A model generated the notes under the pieces. That model did not search any database and was not told the origin of the DNA. It worked only from the letters and a program-made list of their open reading frames with translations. DNA of 64,000 nucleotides from Bacillota bacterium (GTDB lineage Bacteria > Bacillota > Clostridia > Acetivibrionales > DSM-1351), in the NCBI GenBank assembly GCA_023390335.1, contig JAEWCZ010000066.1:248001-312000 (forward strand), written 5' to 3'. A program made the translations under genes and the position numbers. Positions 17,617 through 26,752 of this stretch are shown here, piece after piece. Positions within the stretch are counted from its first letter, which is position 1; the number at the start of each line of letters is the position of its first letter.

Positions 17617-17641
17617 AAATTAAAATAAAGAGGTGGATAAT

Positions 17642-18538
17642 TTGAGTTTACAAGTACAAAATGTATCAAAAAAATTTGGAGAAAAGCTTGCTGTCAACGA
17701 TATTTCATTTGAAGTCGGCGAACCGGGTGTGTTTGGACTGCTAGGTACAAATGGAGCAGGTAAAACCACAACTATAAGGATGATATTGAATATTGTAAAA
17801 AAAGATTCAGGAAGCATATTGTGGGATAACAAACCTGTAGAAAGCCAGATTATAAATTTTGGCTATCTTCCTGAAGAAAGAGGGTTGTACCCTAAAGTAA
17901 AAGTTACGGAGCAACTAATGTATTTTGCAAGTTTGAGAAGAATCAGTGCTGCCAAGGCAAGAAAGGACATAAGCTACTGGTTGGACAGAATGGAGGCAAG
18001 CCAATATGCAAACATGGCAGCAGAAAAGCTTTCCAAAGGAAATCAGCAGAAAATACAGTTTATTGCTTCTATATTGCATGATCCCGATCTTATATTCATG
18101 GATGAGCCTTTCAGTGGACTGGACCCTGTAAATACAGAATTGTTCAAGGGCGTAATCCACGAATTGATTAATAAGAATAAATACATTATAATGTCAAGCC
18201 ATCAAATGTCAACAGTAGAGGAGTTTTGCAGGGATATAGTAATTCTTAAAAACGGTAACACCGTACTTAATGGAGATCTAAAAAAAATCAAGCACAGCTA
18301 CGGGAGAAACAATCTGTTGATAAATTCCGAAGGCAATATTATTGAACTTGCTGCACAAGAGGGTATCACAAAAGTAAACCGCACTGCGGCAGGTTATGAA
18401 TTTAAAATCTCAAATGAAGAGCAGGCTTACAAACTTCTCGAAAAAATACTTAGCAAAAGGCTTATGCTTGATAAATTTGAGATAAGAGAGCCATCGCTCC
18501 ATGAAATATTTATAGAAAAGGCTGGTGAAGCGAAATGA
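17642..18538 (+). CDS. ABC transporter ATP-binding protein (NatA-like)
   Basis: ATPase subunit of an ABC-2 type exporter, 298 residues. Walker A GTNGAGKTT, signature LSKGNQQK (in place of LSGGQ), Walker B LIFMDEPFSGLD and H-loop SSHQ are all seen; a C-terminal extension of about 80 residues ends with PSLHEIFIEKAGE as in NatA/YhaQ-type proteins. The TTG at 17642 is chosen because AAAGAGG ends eight bases earlier; an upstream GTG lies within that site. The gene overlaps the permease by four bases (ATGA). NatAB systems move Na+ or confer drug resistance; the substrate here is not known. Confidence 0.92.
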   Translation: MSLQVQNVSKKFGEKLAVNDISFEVGEPGVFGLLGTNGAGKTTTIRMILNIVKKDSGSILWDNKPVESQIINFGYLPEERGLYPKVKVTEQLMYFASLRRISAAKARKDISYWLDRMEASQYANMAAEKLSKGNQQKIQFIASILHDPDLIFMDEPFSGLDPVNTELFKGVIHELINKNKYIIMSSHQMSTVEEFCRDIVILKNGNTVLNGDLKKIKHSYGRNNLLINSEGNIIELAAQEGITKVNRTAAGYEFKISNEEQAYKLLEKILSKRLMLDKFEIREPSLHEIFIEKAGEAK

Positions 18539-19815
18539 AAGAATTTTTAGCAGTATTCAAATATACCTTTAAAGAGAATGTAAGAAAAAAATCTTTTGTA
18601 ATATCAACGATACTGATTCTAGTAATAGTAGTAGCGGCTATGGTCATACCGGCGGCAATATCCAAGAGTAAAACGGGAAGCAATGATGTTCCGAAACCGC
18701 AGACTCAGACAGATTCAATAAACATCAAAACGGTATATCTTGTTGACAAAACCGGAATATTTGAACAGGGAATAAATGAATTGCAGCAGCAAATGCAGGG
18801 TTTTAAACTTGAAAAGGCGACTGCTGACAAAGAGGAAGGCCTGAAAGCGCAGATAAAGGATAAAGGTGAAAGCTATATGGTAGTTGTTAGCCTGAAAGAC
18901 AACCTTCCAAGTGTTGAGTACTTTACAAAACAGTATGGAAGCGGTCCTGACCCTGATACGATCAGTAAGGTATTAAAGAATGCTTACGTGACAACTATAC
19001 TGAAAGGGCAAAATGTTTCGGAAGATGTTATTACGAAAACTTTAGCAGATTTAAATGTTAACGTAAAGGAATTGGGCAACAGTAAAGTAGGGGGCTTAAT
19101 CGCCAGCATATTTATAGTAATAATATTATTCTTTGCAATATATTTCTATGGCTATGGAGTCTCAATGTCCGTAGCATCTGAAAAAACTTCAAGAGTTATG
19201 GAGCTGCTGATTACTTCCGTTAAACCTTCAAGAATAATAATCGGAAAAACCGCTGGTATGGGAGTTCTGGGACTTATACAACTTGGCTTAATAATAGCGG
19301 TTGGTGCATTGACATATAATACGGTTTTCCCGTCAAATTTTACGATTGATGGTATGAAGTTGGATTTCTCAGGCTTTACACCTTTTACATTTGCAATGGT
19401 TATAATCTACTTTATACTTGGATATACCCTGTATGCACTTATGTACGCTGTAGTGGGAGCAACAGTAAGCAAGGCAGAGGACGTAAACTCCGCTATGATG
19501 CCAATGTCCTTTGTAACACTTATTGCATTCTATTTCTCATATGGCACATTTGCGGTTCCAAACAGTACGGCTGCAAAAGTAGCTTCAATAATACCATTCA
19601 CATCTCCCTTTTCAATACCGTCAAGACTTGTGTCGACAGATATACCTCTTTGGCAAATCGGTGTGTCACTGGGAGTATTGTTGATAGCTATAGCATTTGT
19701 AGGAATGATATCAGTAAAGTTATACTCCTTTGCCGTACTACATTACGGTGATAGATTGAAAATAGGAAAACTGTTACAGGTTTCAAAAGAAAGTAAAACC
19801 TTCGTGAGTAAATAA
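18535..19815 (+). CDS. ABC-2 type permease (NatB/YhaP-like)
   Basis: Permease of 426 residues: one membrane helix near residues 20-42, a large extracytoplasmic domain of about 140 residues, then five to six helices from residue 185 on. The motif VASEKTSRVMELLITSVKP is the hallmark coupling segment of NatB-type permeases. It works with the ATPase encoded just upstream and is regulated with it by PadR. A hairpin with T-run follows the gene. Confidence 0.92.
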   Translation: MKEFLAVFKYTFKENVRKKSFVISTILILVIVVAAMVIPAAISKSKTGSNDVPKPQTQTDSINIKTVYLVDKTGIFEQGINELQQQMQGFKLEKATADKEEGLKAQIKDKGESYMVVVSLKDNLPSVEYFTKQYGSGPDPDTISKVLKNAYVTTILKGQNVSEDVITKTLADLNVNVKELGNSKVGGLIASIFIVIILFFAIYFYGYGVSMSVASEKTSRVMELLITSVKPSRIIIGKTAGMGVLGLIQLGLIIAVGALTYNTVFPSNFTIDGMKLDFSGFTPFTFAMVIIYFILGYTLYALMYAVVGATVSKAEDVNSAMMPMSFVTLIAFYFSYGTFAVPNSTAAKVASIIPFTSPFSIPSRLVSTDIPLWQIGVSLGVLLIAIAFVGMISVKLYSFAVLHYGDRLKIGKLLQVSKESKTFVSK

Positions 19816-19872
19816 CCAATATTTTAATCACTATACGATGGGGTTTAGAATAAATTGAATAATATGTAAACT

Positions 19873-19907
19873 AAAAAATGTCAAATGAATAACTATTTGG
19901 CATTTTT
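19873..19907 (+). terminator. Terminator or attenuator between the NatAB-like operon and manA
   Basis: Stem AAAAATGTCAAAT / ATTTGGCATTTTT with an eight-base loop, ending in T-rich sequence. Only 16 bases separate it from the manA start codon, so a manA promoter must lie upstream of it or expression depends on readthrough. Confidence 0.7.
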
Positions 19908-19923
19908 GTCTGTGGAGGCATTT

Positions 19924-20973
19924 ATGTATTATCCCTTTAAATTTAAACCCGTCTACAAGGATTATATCTGGGGAGGCCGATACTTTGAGAAATTGGGAAG
20001 AGCTCTCCCTGAAGGTGTTGTTGCCGAAAGCTGGGAGATATCATCGCACAAAAACGGTCTTAGTGTAATAGCCAATGGTGAATATGCAGGAAAAACACTT
20101 ACTGAGCTTATCAAGTCTGATTCCATAAATGTTGTAGGAAGAAAATTTCCTTATGGGTGCAGTGAATTACCCCTACTGATAAAATTAATTGATGCCAATG
20201 ATAAACTCTCTATCCAGGTACATCCAGATGATAACTATGCAGCAGTTTATGAAAATAGCTTTGGGAAAAATGAAATGTGGTATATAATAGATGCAAAACA
20301 GGGTGCAAAGCTGGTTAGCGGATTTAAAAAAGATGTCACCAGAGAGAAATTATTTCAGGCTGTAAGAGAAAACCGTATTGAAGACTATCTTTTGCAAGTG
20401 GAGGTGAAGCCGGGGGATGTTATAAATATACCTGCAGGAATAGTTCATTCTATAGGTGAAGGTATAGTAATTGTGGAAATACAACAGCCATCAGATATCA
20501 CTTACAGGGTTTTTGACTACAACAGAGTTGATAAAAACGGAGTAGAACGTCAGCTTCATCTAGACAAAGCACTTGATGTAATTAACTTTGAAAACCAAGG
20601 TCGAAACATTAAATGTGAAGGCGTAAAGGTTAAAGTTAATGACACTTGTTCCAAGACAATATTTGTTGCTAACAGATATTTTGCCTGCGAAAGATATGAA
20701 TTAACTGGTGAGGTTAAAGAAAAATGTGATGGGAATAAATTCTATATATATGTTTTTACAGAAGGGGATGGAATAATTCAAACAGGAAATATAAAGGTTA
20801 AAGTTAAAGCAGGCGAAACCGTATTCCTTCCTGCAGCTTTAGGTGAATATATTATTTCCGGAAAATTACAGACTTTAAAAATATATATCCCTGACTTTAT
20901 AAGTGATATTGTTGACCCCATGAGGGCTGCAGGCTGCTCAAACAGTGAAATATACAAGGTTCTAAGTTGTTAA
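19924..20973 (+). CDS. manA: Mannose-6-phosphate isomerase, class I
   Basis: Zinc enzyme interconverting mannose-6-phosphate and fructose-6-phosphate; 349 residues, the short bacterial form. N-terminal FKPVYKDYIWGG, zinc ligands in QVHPDD (Gln and His), Glu in NEMWYI, and His in GIVHSIGEG, plus the QQPSDITYRVFDY active-site stretch. The start ATG at 19924 has GGAGG directly upstream, whereas a longer in-frame start 13 codons earlier has none and would begin within the hairpin. It supplies mannose for use in glycolysis or GDP-mannose for surface glycans. An ABC exporter follows after a short gap. Confidence 0.93.
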   Translation: MYYPFKFKPVYKDYIWGGRYFEKLGRALPEGVVAESWEISSHKNGLSVIANGEYAGKTLTELIKSDSINVVGRKFPYGCSELPLLIKLIDANDKLSIQVHPDDNYAAVYENSFGKNEMWYIIDAKQGAKLVSGFKKDVTREKLFQAVRENRIEDYLLQVEVKPGDVINIPAGIVHSIGEGIVIVEIQQPSDITYRVFDYNRVDKNGVERQLHLDKALDVINFENQGRNIKCEGVKVKVNDTCSKTIFVANRYFACERYELTGEVKEKCDGNKFYIYVFTEGDGIIQTGNIKVKVKAGETVFLPAALGEYIISGKLQTLKIYIPDFISDIVDPMRAAGCSNSEIYKVLSC

Positions 20974-20999
20974 TTCAACAAAAAACATGGAGGAAAAAA

Positions 21000-21710
21000 A
21001 TGATTGCAATTAATAATCTAACAAAAAACTATAGTAAGTTCAAAGCGGTTGATGGGATTTCATTGGCTGCAAAACCGGGTGAAATAACTATACTTCTCGG
21101 ACCTAACGGTGCTGGTAAATCGACAACAATTAAGAGTATTGCCGGGTTATTAAAATTTGAAGGTGAAATAACTATCTGGGGTTGTCCCAATAAAACAGTA
21201 GAAGCAAAGAAAGTATTCGGATATATACCCGAAACGCCTGCTTTGTACGATTTGCTCACTCCAATGGAACACGCCGAATTCATTGCCAAAGCTTACAAGT
21301 TGGAATCCGGATGGGAGGACAAAATAAAGGCTATATTTGAGAGACTTGAAATTTACGAAAAAAAGGATAAATACGTAAGGGAACTATCAAAAGGTATGAC
21401 TCAAAAGCTTAGTATTGCGCTGGCTTTGCTTATTGAACCCAAAGCAGTACTTTTTGATGAGCCTTTAATGGGTCTTGACCCCAAAGCAATAAATGAGGTT
21501 TTAAAAATATTCCAGGAGCTTAAAGAGCAAGGGAAAAGTGTATTGGTAAGTACTCATATAATCGATACAATCAATGATGTATGGGACAGAGCTTACATAA
21601 TGAATAAGGGTAAAATAGTTTGTGACATTACAAAAAATGATCTTAACGGAAGGGATTTAAAAACTATATTCTTTGAACTCACCGGGGAGGAAGAAGAATG
21701 CAAGCAATAA
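21000..21710 (+). CDS. ABC transporter ATP-binding protein
   Basis: 236-residue ATPase with Walker A GPNGAGKST, signature LSKGMTQK, Walker B AVLFDEPLMGLD and switch His in STHIID. The ATG at 21000 has GGAGG seven bases upstream; longer in-frame starts overlap manA. It overlaps the permease gene by 13 bases. The pair is of the type with an ATPase and a large 'putative ABC exporter' permease found widely in Clostridia, substrate unknown. Confidence 0.92.
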   Translation: MIAINNLTKNYSKFKAVDGISLAAKPGEITILLGPNGAGKSTTIKSIAGLLKFEGEITIWGCPNKTVEAKKVFGYIPETPALYDLLTPMEHAEFIAKAYKLESGWEDKIKAIFERLEIYEKKDKYVRELSKGMTQKLSIALALLIEPKAVLFDEPLMGLDPKAINEVLKIFQELKEQGKSVLVSTHIIDTINDVWDRAYIMNKGKIVCDITKNDLNGRDLKTIFFELTGEEEECKQ

Positions 21711-23182
21711 TGTATTTAATTAAAAGAACTTATGTAAATAAAGTAAAGCGTGCATTTAAAAGTGTTCCATCAGCTATACTCACAGGCTTGGGATTGATAG
21801 GATTTATTTTTATTTTTATTTCATCGTTTCAAATGAAAAAAGCTCCTTTTAATAATGTATCTTCTGAGACTATTATTGCTGCCAGTGTCCTTTTTATGGG
21901 TGTCTTATTATACAATTCATTTCTTTCCAGAGATACGGGAATATTGACAATGGCTGATGCAAACTTCCTTTTTACCGGGCCCTTTGAAAAAAGGCAGGTG
22001 CTTTTGTATCTTTTAATTTCTGTGGCACCGGCTTCCTTGATGATTGGTTTCTTCATGTGCTTTTATCTACCACTATTAATGGGCCCTGCATTGAGTGGTC
22101 TTGAATATATAATTACACTTATTGTGATAAGTCTTTTTCTCGGGTTTATTTTCCTATCCTACTATTATATATACATAATTGATTCGGAGGAAACTGGCTT
22201 AAAGAAAAACTCAAAGAAGGTTTTCTGGGCCTTCATAGGTGTGCTTGCAGTTATTTTTGCAGTTGTTTTATTTAATAATGATTTTGAATTAAAGATAACA
22301 GTACAAAAATATTTTGGAAGCTCATGGTATAATTGGGTACCTCTTTTCGGATGGACAAAATGGGCAATAAGTTCACTGATGGCGGGAAATATACTGACAG
22401 GTTTTTTACCGTCTATATGCCTGCTTTTGGCTGTAAATGCCTTGCTTTGTATTATGATATACAACATAAAAGTTGATTTCTATGAAAAAACCCTTGAAGA
22501 TTCAGTCAGTTTGCAGAAAATAATGGATGATATTAAAACCTCGGGAAAGGCAGATGCACGAGCCTTTTCAAAGTTAAAAAACAAGTCTGTCTCTGTCAAA
22601 TATGGAACGGGAGCTTCTGCTATATATTCAAAACAGATGTTGGAGAGCAGGAAACTTGGTATATTGGCAAATTACCGGGAAATATTAATGGAACTGTTCT
22701 ACGTAGCTTTTGGGTTAATCTTTGGATTTGGATTCAGTTTTGTAATGGCTATGGTCAGTTTCGGAGCCTTGTCAATGTCTCTTAATGATTCTTGGCACAG
22801 AGACTTTAAAAAACCTTATGTATTTCTGATTCCGGAAAGCTCCTTTAAAAAAGTAATTTATTCAGTATTGCCGGGATTAATTAAAACCATGATAAGCGGA
22901 GGGATAGCCATAACTGTTGCGGCTATTGCTTACAAACTTGATCCATCTGCTTGGAGTAGCTATATACTGGTATTTCTAAGTTTTGCAGTGCTTTTTGTTT
23001 TCGCAGAGGTATTTACATATAGGATCATAGGCTCCAGTTCAAATGCAGTGGTAGTTACAATGCTTAGGATGATATTGGTTATTGTTGCCTGCATTCCTGC
23101 AATAGCTATTTTGGTTGTAATTGCGATTCTTTCAAACGGTGTACCAAATGTAACAGAAACAGCTTTGTGCATGCTAGCGTAA
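21698..23182 (+). CDS. Putative ABC exporter permease (frameshifted near the C-terminus)
   Basis: Large membrane protein (494 residues as read) with about twelve hydrophobic helices in two blocks and a soluble loop near 255-315; typical of the putative ABC exporter family that pairs with the ATPase upstream. The frame stops at 23182, but the next frame (-1 relative) continues without stop to 23253 and encodes VNVIFSILLAYLSKGIFE followed by a short acidic end, which looks like the last membrane helix and the amphipathic tail usual in this family. A one-base loss near 23160-23175 would explain it; sequencing error and true mutation cannot be told apart here. Confidence 0.85.
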   Translation: MQAIMYLIKRTYVNKVKRAFKSVPSAILTGLGLIGFIFIFISSFQMKKAPFNNVSSETIIAASVLFMGVLLYNSFLSRDTGILTMADANFLFTGPFEKRQVLLYLLISVAPASLMIGFFMCFYLPLLMGPALSGLEYIITLIVISLFLGFIFLSYYYIYIIDSEETGLKKNSKKVFWAFIGVLAVIFAVVLFNNDFELKITVQKYFGSSWYNWVPLFGWTKWAISSLMAGNILTGFLPSICLLLAVNALLCIMIYNIKVDFYEKTLEDSVSLQKIMDDIKTSGKADARAFSKLKNKSVSVKYGTGASAIYSKQMLESRKLGILANYREILMELFYVAFGLIFGFGFSFVMAMVSFGALSMSLNDSWHRDFKKPYVFLIPESSFKKVIYSVLPGLIKTMISGGIAITVAAIAYKLDPSAWSSYILVFLSFAVLFVFAEVFTYRIIGSSSNAVVVTMLRMILVIVACIPAIAILVVIAILSNGVPNVTETALCMLA

Positions 23183-23265
23183 ATGTGATATTTTCCATAT
23201 TGCTGGCATATCTCAGCAAGGGTATATTTGAACAAAGTGAGCTTATGGAATAACGTGTATTATGT

Positions 23266-23294
23266 TTGACACATATATTTCTTTATTGTAGAAT
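23266..23294 (+). promoter_or_regulatory. Promoter of the Ni/Co transporter operon
   Basis: TTGACA (23266-23271), 17-base spacer, TAGAAT (23289-23294). Transcription would start near 23301 and give a leader of about 130 bases before cbiM. Confidence 0.75.
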
Positions 23295-23300
23295 AACAAA

Positions 23301-23404
23301 TGAAACGAGGCCATGAAGGTCTCCCTGATTAACTTTTTTATTTATCATTAAAATTAATTAGACCCAAGAAGGGCTAGTATTTTACATACCCTTATGGGTC
23401 TATT
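23301..23404 (+). ncRNA. Structured leader upstream of cbiM, candidate cis-regulatory RNA
   Basis: Two hairpins: GAGGCC/GGTCTC (23307-23323) and a longer one pairing AGACCCA with TGGGTCT and AAGGG with CCCTT (23360-23401). GGTCT at 23318 could instead pair with AGACC at 23360, so the two folds exclude each other. It is too small and lacks the conserved boxes of a cobalamin riboswitch, and it does not fit what I know of the NiCo motif. Confidence 0.4.
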
Positions 23405-23429
23405 ATTATGCACAAGGGGGAGATCATCA

Positions 23430-24428
23430 ATGCATATGGGAGATTTTATGCTGTCACCGGCTGTTGGCGGTACTATGATGACGGCAGCTGTGGGAACAGC
23501 GGCTATTTCAATAAAAAAAGTAAGGGACATGGATGAGAAAAAAATCCCATTAATGGGTGTAATGTCCGCTTTTGTTTTTGCAGCACAAATGATTAATTTT
23601 ACAATACCGGGTACAGGCTCAAGTGGACATCTGGCAGGGGCAATAATGCTTTCGATTCTGTTGGGGCCTTATGCAGGATTTCTGTCGATAGCGGCAATAC
23701 TACTTATTCAGGCGTTGTTTTTTGCTGACGGAGGCCTGCTTGCCTACGGGTGTAATGTAATAAATATAGGTTTCTTTGCATGTTTTGTTGCATACCCGTT
23801 GATATACCGTACTATAACTAAAAAAGGATTGACCAGAACAAGATTAATGACAGGAAGTATTCTGGCTTGCGTGGCTGCACTCCAGATGGGTGCTTTCAGT
23901 GTAGTGATACAGACACTTCTTTCAGGTAAGACAGAACTGCCCTTTACACAGTTTGCACTTGCCATGCAGGGGATTCACTTAGCAATAGGAGCAGTGGAAG
24001 GCGTGGTGACGGCTGCGGTAGTATCCTTTGTCTGGAAGGTGAAGCCTGATATAATCAATGCTGAATCAACTGCTATGAGTAAAAAGCAGGGCTATAGGTC
24101 TGTGCTTGTAGGATTTCTTGCGGCAGCTCTGTTGCTGGGAGGAGGGGTATCCCTCTTTGCATCTGCAAATCCAGACGGTCTCGAATGGTCTATCGGCAAG
24201 GTGGCGGGAGATAAGGAGTTAAAGGGCGAAACCCAAGTTCACGAATCTCTTGAAAAAGCACAGCAGAAAATAGCTGTGCTGCCGGACTATGGTTTTAAAA
24301 AGCAGGAAAATATAAGTGAATCTGCCGGAACGGTTGTTTCGGGACTTGTGGGTTCTGGAATTACAATAGGTTTGGTAGTATTGGCAGGCTATTTGATAAA
24401 GGTGCTGAAGCGGAAGAGAGCCAATTAA
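23430..24428 (+). CDS. cbiM: CbiM-type Ni/Co ECF transporter S component with C-terminal PDGLE (CbiN-like) domain
   Basis: Substrate-specific membrane subunit of an energy-coupling-factor transporter. The start at 23430 gives Met-His at the N-terminus, which in NikM/CbiM enters the membrane core and binds the metal; a further conserved His lies in GSSGHLAGAI. Seven hydrophobic helices are followed by a domain with NPDGLEWSIGKVAG and a last membrane helix, the PDGLE/CbiN-like part that is often a separate gene. 332 residues. GGGGGAG precedes the ATG. It works with CbiQ and CbiO encoded next. The CooT gene downstream suggests the metal is nickel. Confidence 0.92.
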   Translation: MHMGDFMLSPAVGGTMMTAAVGTAAISIKKVRDMDEKKIPLMGVMSAFVFAAQMINFTIPGTGSSGHLAGAIMLSILLGPYAGFLSIAAILLIQALFFADGGLLAYGCNVINIGFFACFVAYPLIYRTITKKGLTRTRLMTGSILACVAALQMGAFSVVIQTLLSGKTELPFTQFALAMQGIHLAIGAVEGVVTAAVVSFVWKVKPDIINAESTAMSKKQGYRSVLVGFLAAALLLGGGVSLFASANPDGLEWSIGKVAGDKELKGETQVHESLEKAQQKIAVLPDYGFKKQENISESAGTVVSGLVGSGITIGLVVLAGYLIKVLKRKRAN

Positions 24429-24450
24429 ATAATTATTTTGGAGTATTTTT

Positions 24451-25248
24451 ATGGCAGACATGACAGGAGCATTGTATGAGATAAAACATCTGGATGAATT
24501 ATCCAAAAGAAAAAATTTTATAAACAATATCCATCCTCTTGTTAAACTAATTGTTACTTTGACTTATATAGGGTTACTTGCATCCTTTGACCGTTATGAG
24601 GTATCTGCAATTATACCTTTTATAATGTATCCTGTTGTCGTGCTTATGATTTGCGAAATACCTGCAGGAAAGATTATAAAAAGGGTTCTGGCTTTAGAAC
24701 CCTTTATTATTGTTGCAGGAATATTGAACCCCATATTAGACAGAAACACCGTTTATATTGGACATTTAACCCTTTCAAGTGGATGGATGACATTGATAGC
24801 ACTAATAATAAAAAGTACGCTTATGGTTTCAGCGGGTTTTTTGCTTATTGCAACTACAGGAATTGATGATATAGCTGGGGCAATGAGTATGGTAAGAATA
24901 CCATCCATATTTGTTTTGCTGTTCTTATTAACCTACAGGTACGTTTTTGTCCTCATGGATGAGGCTGAAAGACTTTTCAGAGGTTATTCACTCAGGGCAC
25001 CCGGTCAAAAAGGTGTAAAAATACAGGTTTGGGGCTCAATGATTGGACAACTCCTAATCAGAAGTTATAACCGGGCACAGATAATATATCAATCCATGGT
25101 TTTAAAAGGTTATAATGGAAGGTATAATATTTCCGGGAACAAAGGTTTCAGATATGCGGATGGAATTTATCTGCTGGTATGGGTTATGTTTTTTACTGTG
25201 GCACGATTGTTTAATATACCGATGTTTTTAGCGGGGATTTTTTATTGA
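24451..25248 (+). CDS. cbiQ: CbiQ-type ECF transporter transmembrane (T) component
   Basis: 265-residue membrane protein with about five helices and the two conserved ATPase-coupling segments, seen here as EAERLFRGYSLRAPG and SYNRAQIIYQSMVLKGY, each with the Ala-Arg-Gly type coupling motif. It links the S component to the CbiO ATPase dimer. It is spaced 22 bases after cbiM and 18 bases before cbiO. Confidence 0.92.
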   Translation: MADMTGALYEIKHLDELSKRKNFINNIHPLVKLIVTLTYIGLLASFDRYEVSAIIPFIMYPVVVLMICEIPAGKIIKRVLALEPFIIVAGILNPILDRNTVYIGHLTLSSGWMTLIALIIKSTLMVSAGFLLIATTGIDDIAGAMSMVRIPSIFVLLFLLTYRYVFVLMDEAERLFRGYSLRAPGQKGVKIQVWGSMIGQLLIRSYNRAQIIYQSMVLKGYNGRYNISGNKGFRYADGIYLLVWVMFFTVARLFNIPMFLAGIFY

Positions 25249-25266
25249 GATTTTTATGGAGGACTT

Positions 25267-26028
25267 ATGAGTCATCACAAAATAGAACTGGAAGAAGTCA
25301 GCTTTAGTTATCCTGATGGGCATCAGGCACTTGATAATATCACTTTTCTGCTTGGACATGGGGAATCGGTTGGTGTTGTAGGGGCCAACGGAGCAGGTAA
25401 GTCAACACTGCTCTCAATACTATCGGGAATAGTGTTTCCGCAGAAGGGCAGCGTAAGGGTTGGAGATATTCCCGTTACAAAGAAAACCCTTGCAGAAGTC
25501 AGGCGTAGTATAGGACTTGTATTTCAGGAACCTGACGACCAACTGTTTATGACCTCAGTATATGATGATGTAGCTTTTGGACCAAGAAATTACCGGCTGG
25601 ATGAAAAAGAGGTTGAGCAAAGAGTAAACCGTGCCTTGGAAGAGGTTGGAATATCACATCTCAAAGACCGTCCTCCATACAAGCTATCAGGCGGTGAAAA
25701 GAAGTTGGCAGCTATAGCTGCGGTTATTTCCATGAAGCCGGATATACTGATAATGGATGAGCCTACCGCTTCATTGGATCCAAAAGCAAGACGCAAAATC
25801 ATGAACATTCTTAAAAGCTTCAGTCATACAAAAATTATAACAAGTCACGATTTGGACATGATAATGGATATGTGTGAGAGGACAATAATTCTGAAAAACG
25901 GGAAAATAGCTGCAGACGGGCCCACAACAGAAACATTGGGAAATAGCGGACTTATGGATAGTTGTGGGCTTGAGATTCCTCTTGCAATGCAAACTTGTCC
26001 TGTCTGTAAAAAATCTAAATTCTTTTGA
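25267..26028 (+). CDS. cbiO: CbiO-type ECF transporter ATP-binding protein
   Basis: 253-residue ATPase with Walker A GANGAGKST, Q-loop VFQEPDDQLF (the ECF-type DDQLF form), signature LSGGEKK, Walker B ILIMDEPTASLD and switch His in TSHDLDM. The tail carries a CPVCK pair near the C-terminus, which is unusual but may not bind metal. Powers Ni/Co uptake with CbiM and CbiQ. GGAGG precedes the ATG. Confidence 0.94.
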   Translation: MSHHKIELEEVSFSYPDGHQALDNITFLLGHGESVGVVGANGAGKSTLLSILSGIVFPQKGSVRVGDIPVTKKTLAEVRRSIGLVFQEPDDQLFMTSVYDDVAFGPRNYRLDEKEVEQRVNRALEEVGISHLKDRPPYKLSGGEKKLAAIAAVISMKPDILIMDEPTASLDPKARRKIMNILKSFSHTKIITSHDLDMIMDMCERTIILKNGKIAADGPTTETLGNSGLMDSCGLEIPLAMQTCPVCKKSKFF

Positions 26029-26094
26029 ACTATTTATACTCCACCTGAAAATGTAAGAGTAATTAGATATGAGAAGGATATTATAGTAAATGTG

Positions 26095-26205
26095 TCCTGA
26101 AGAAACCGTACAAGCAGTAAGCCGAAGTCAAAGGGGTTGAACTGTCTTACAGTTATGGTATTATATACCGTAAGGCAAAACAAACATCAACCTTATAAAT
26201 AAAAA
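26095..26205 (+). ncRNA. Unexplained intergenic sequence with nested complementary segments
   Basis: Between cbiO and DUF3842, AAGGGGTTGA (about 26137) can pair with TCAACCTT (about 26187), enclosing an inner stem CTTAC..GGTAT / ATACC.GTAAG. No T-run follows, so it is not a plain terminator. It may be a small RNA or processed leader; no known family recognised. Confidence 0.3.
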
Positions 26206-26221
26206 AAGTTACGTTCAATAC

Positions 26222-26249
26222 TTTACAGAATAGATTTATTTCTTATAAT
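26222..26249 (+). promoter_or_regulatory. Promoter for DUF3842-cooT
   Basis: TTTACA (26222-26227), 16-base spacer, TATAAT (26244-26249), leading to a start near 26257 and the DUF3842 gene at 26321. Confidence 0.6.
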
Positions 26250-26320
26250 GGTAATAGAATGTTCATTCAGATAGTAGTATCCGTGGAGGACAGGCGAAAT
26301 TGTATTGGTTGGGAGGATAT

Positions 26321-26752
26321 ATGCGGATTGCAGTTATAGACGGTCAGGGCGGAGGTATAGGCAAGCTTATGATTGAAAAGCTCCGTGCTGCATTTGGCAA
26401 TGAAATTGAGCTGCTTGCTTTGGGAACAAATGCACTTGCTGCAGCCTTAATGCTTAAGGCCGGTGCAAACGAGGGAGCCTCCGGTGAAAATGCAATTTTA
26501 TTTAATGCATCCAGGGTGGATATAATAATTGGGACAATAGGCATTATTTGTGCAAATTCCATGTTGGGGGAACTTACACCTGCGATGGCATCGGCTATTG
26601 CGCAAAGCCAAGCTGTAAAAATATTGATTCCTTTGAATAGGTGCAACATTATGGTAACCGGAACTTGTGATGAGCCGCTACCACATCATTTGGATGATGC
26701 TGTAGCTATGGTTGGAAACGTAATAAGGAGTGATAAATGTGTGCGAAGCTAA
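26321..26752 (+). CDS. DUF3842 family protein
   Basis: 143-residue soluble protein. N-terminus MRIAVIDGQGGGIGK looks like a nucleotide-binding Rossmann or P-loop-like turn; later segments DIIIGTIGIICANSMLGE and ILIPLNRCNIMVTG are typical of DUF3842. GGGAGG precedes the ATG at 26321. Function is not established. Its 3' end overlaps the nickel-binding CooT gene, and a Ni/Co importer lies upstream, so a role in nickel handling is a reasonable guess. Confidence 0.8.
   Translation: MRIAVIDGQGGGIGKLMIEKLRAAFGNEIELLALGTNALAAALMLKAGANEGASGENAILFNASRVDIIIGTIGIICANSMLGELTPAMASAIAQSQAVKILIPLNRCNIMVTGTCDEPLPHHLDDAVAMVGNVIRSDKCVRS

Noticed and set aside
23301..23429. Cobalamin riboswitch before cbiM
   Set aside because: The leader is only about 130 bases and lacks the conserved B12 box and the needed multi-stem core.
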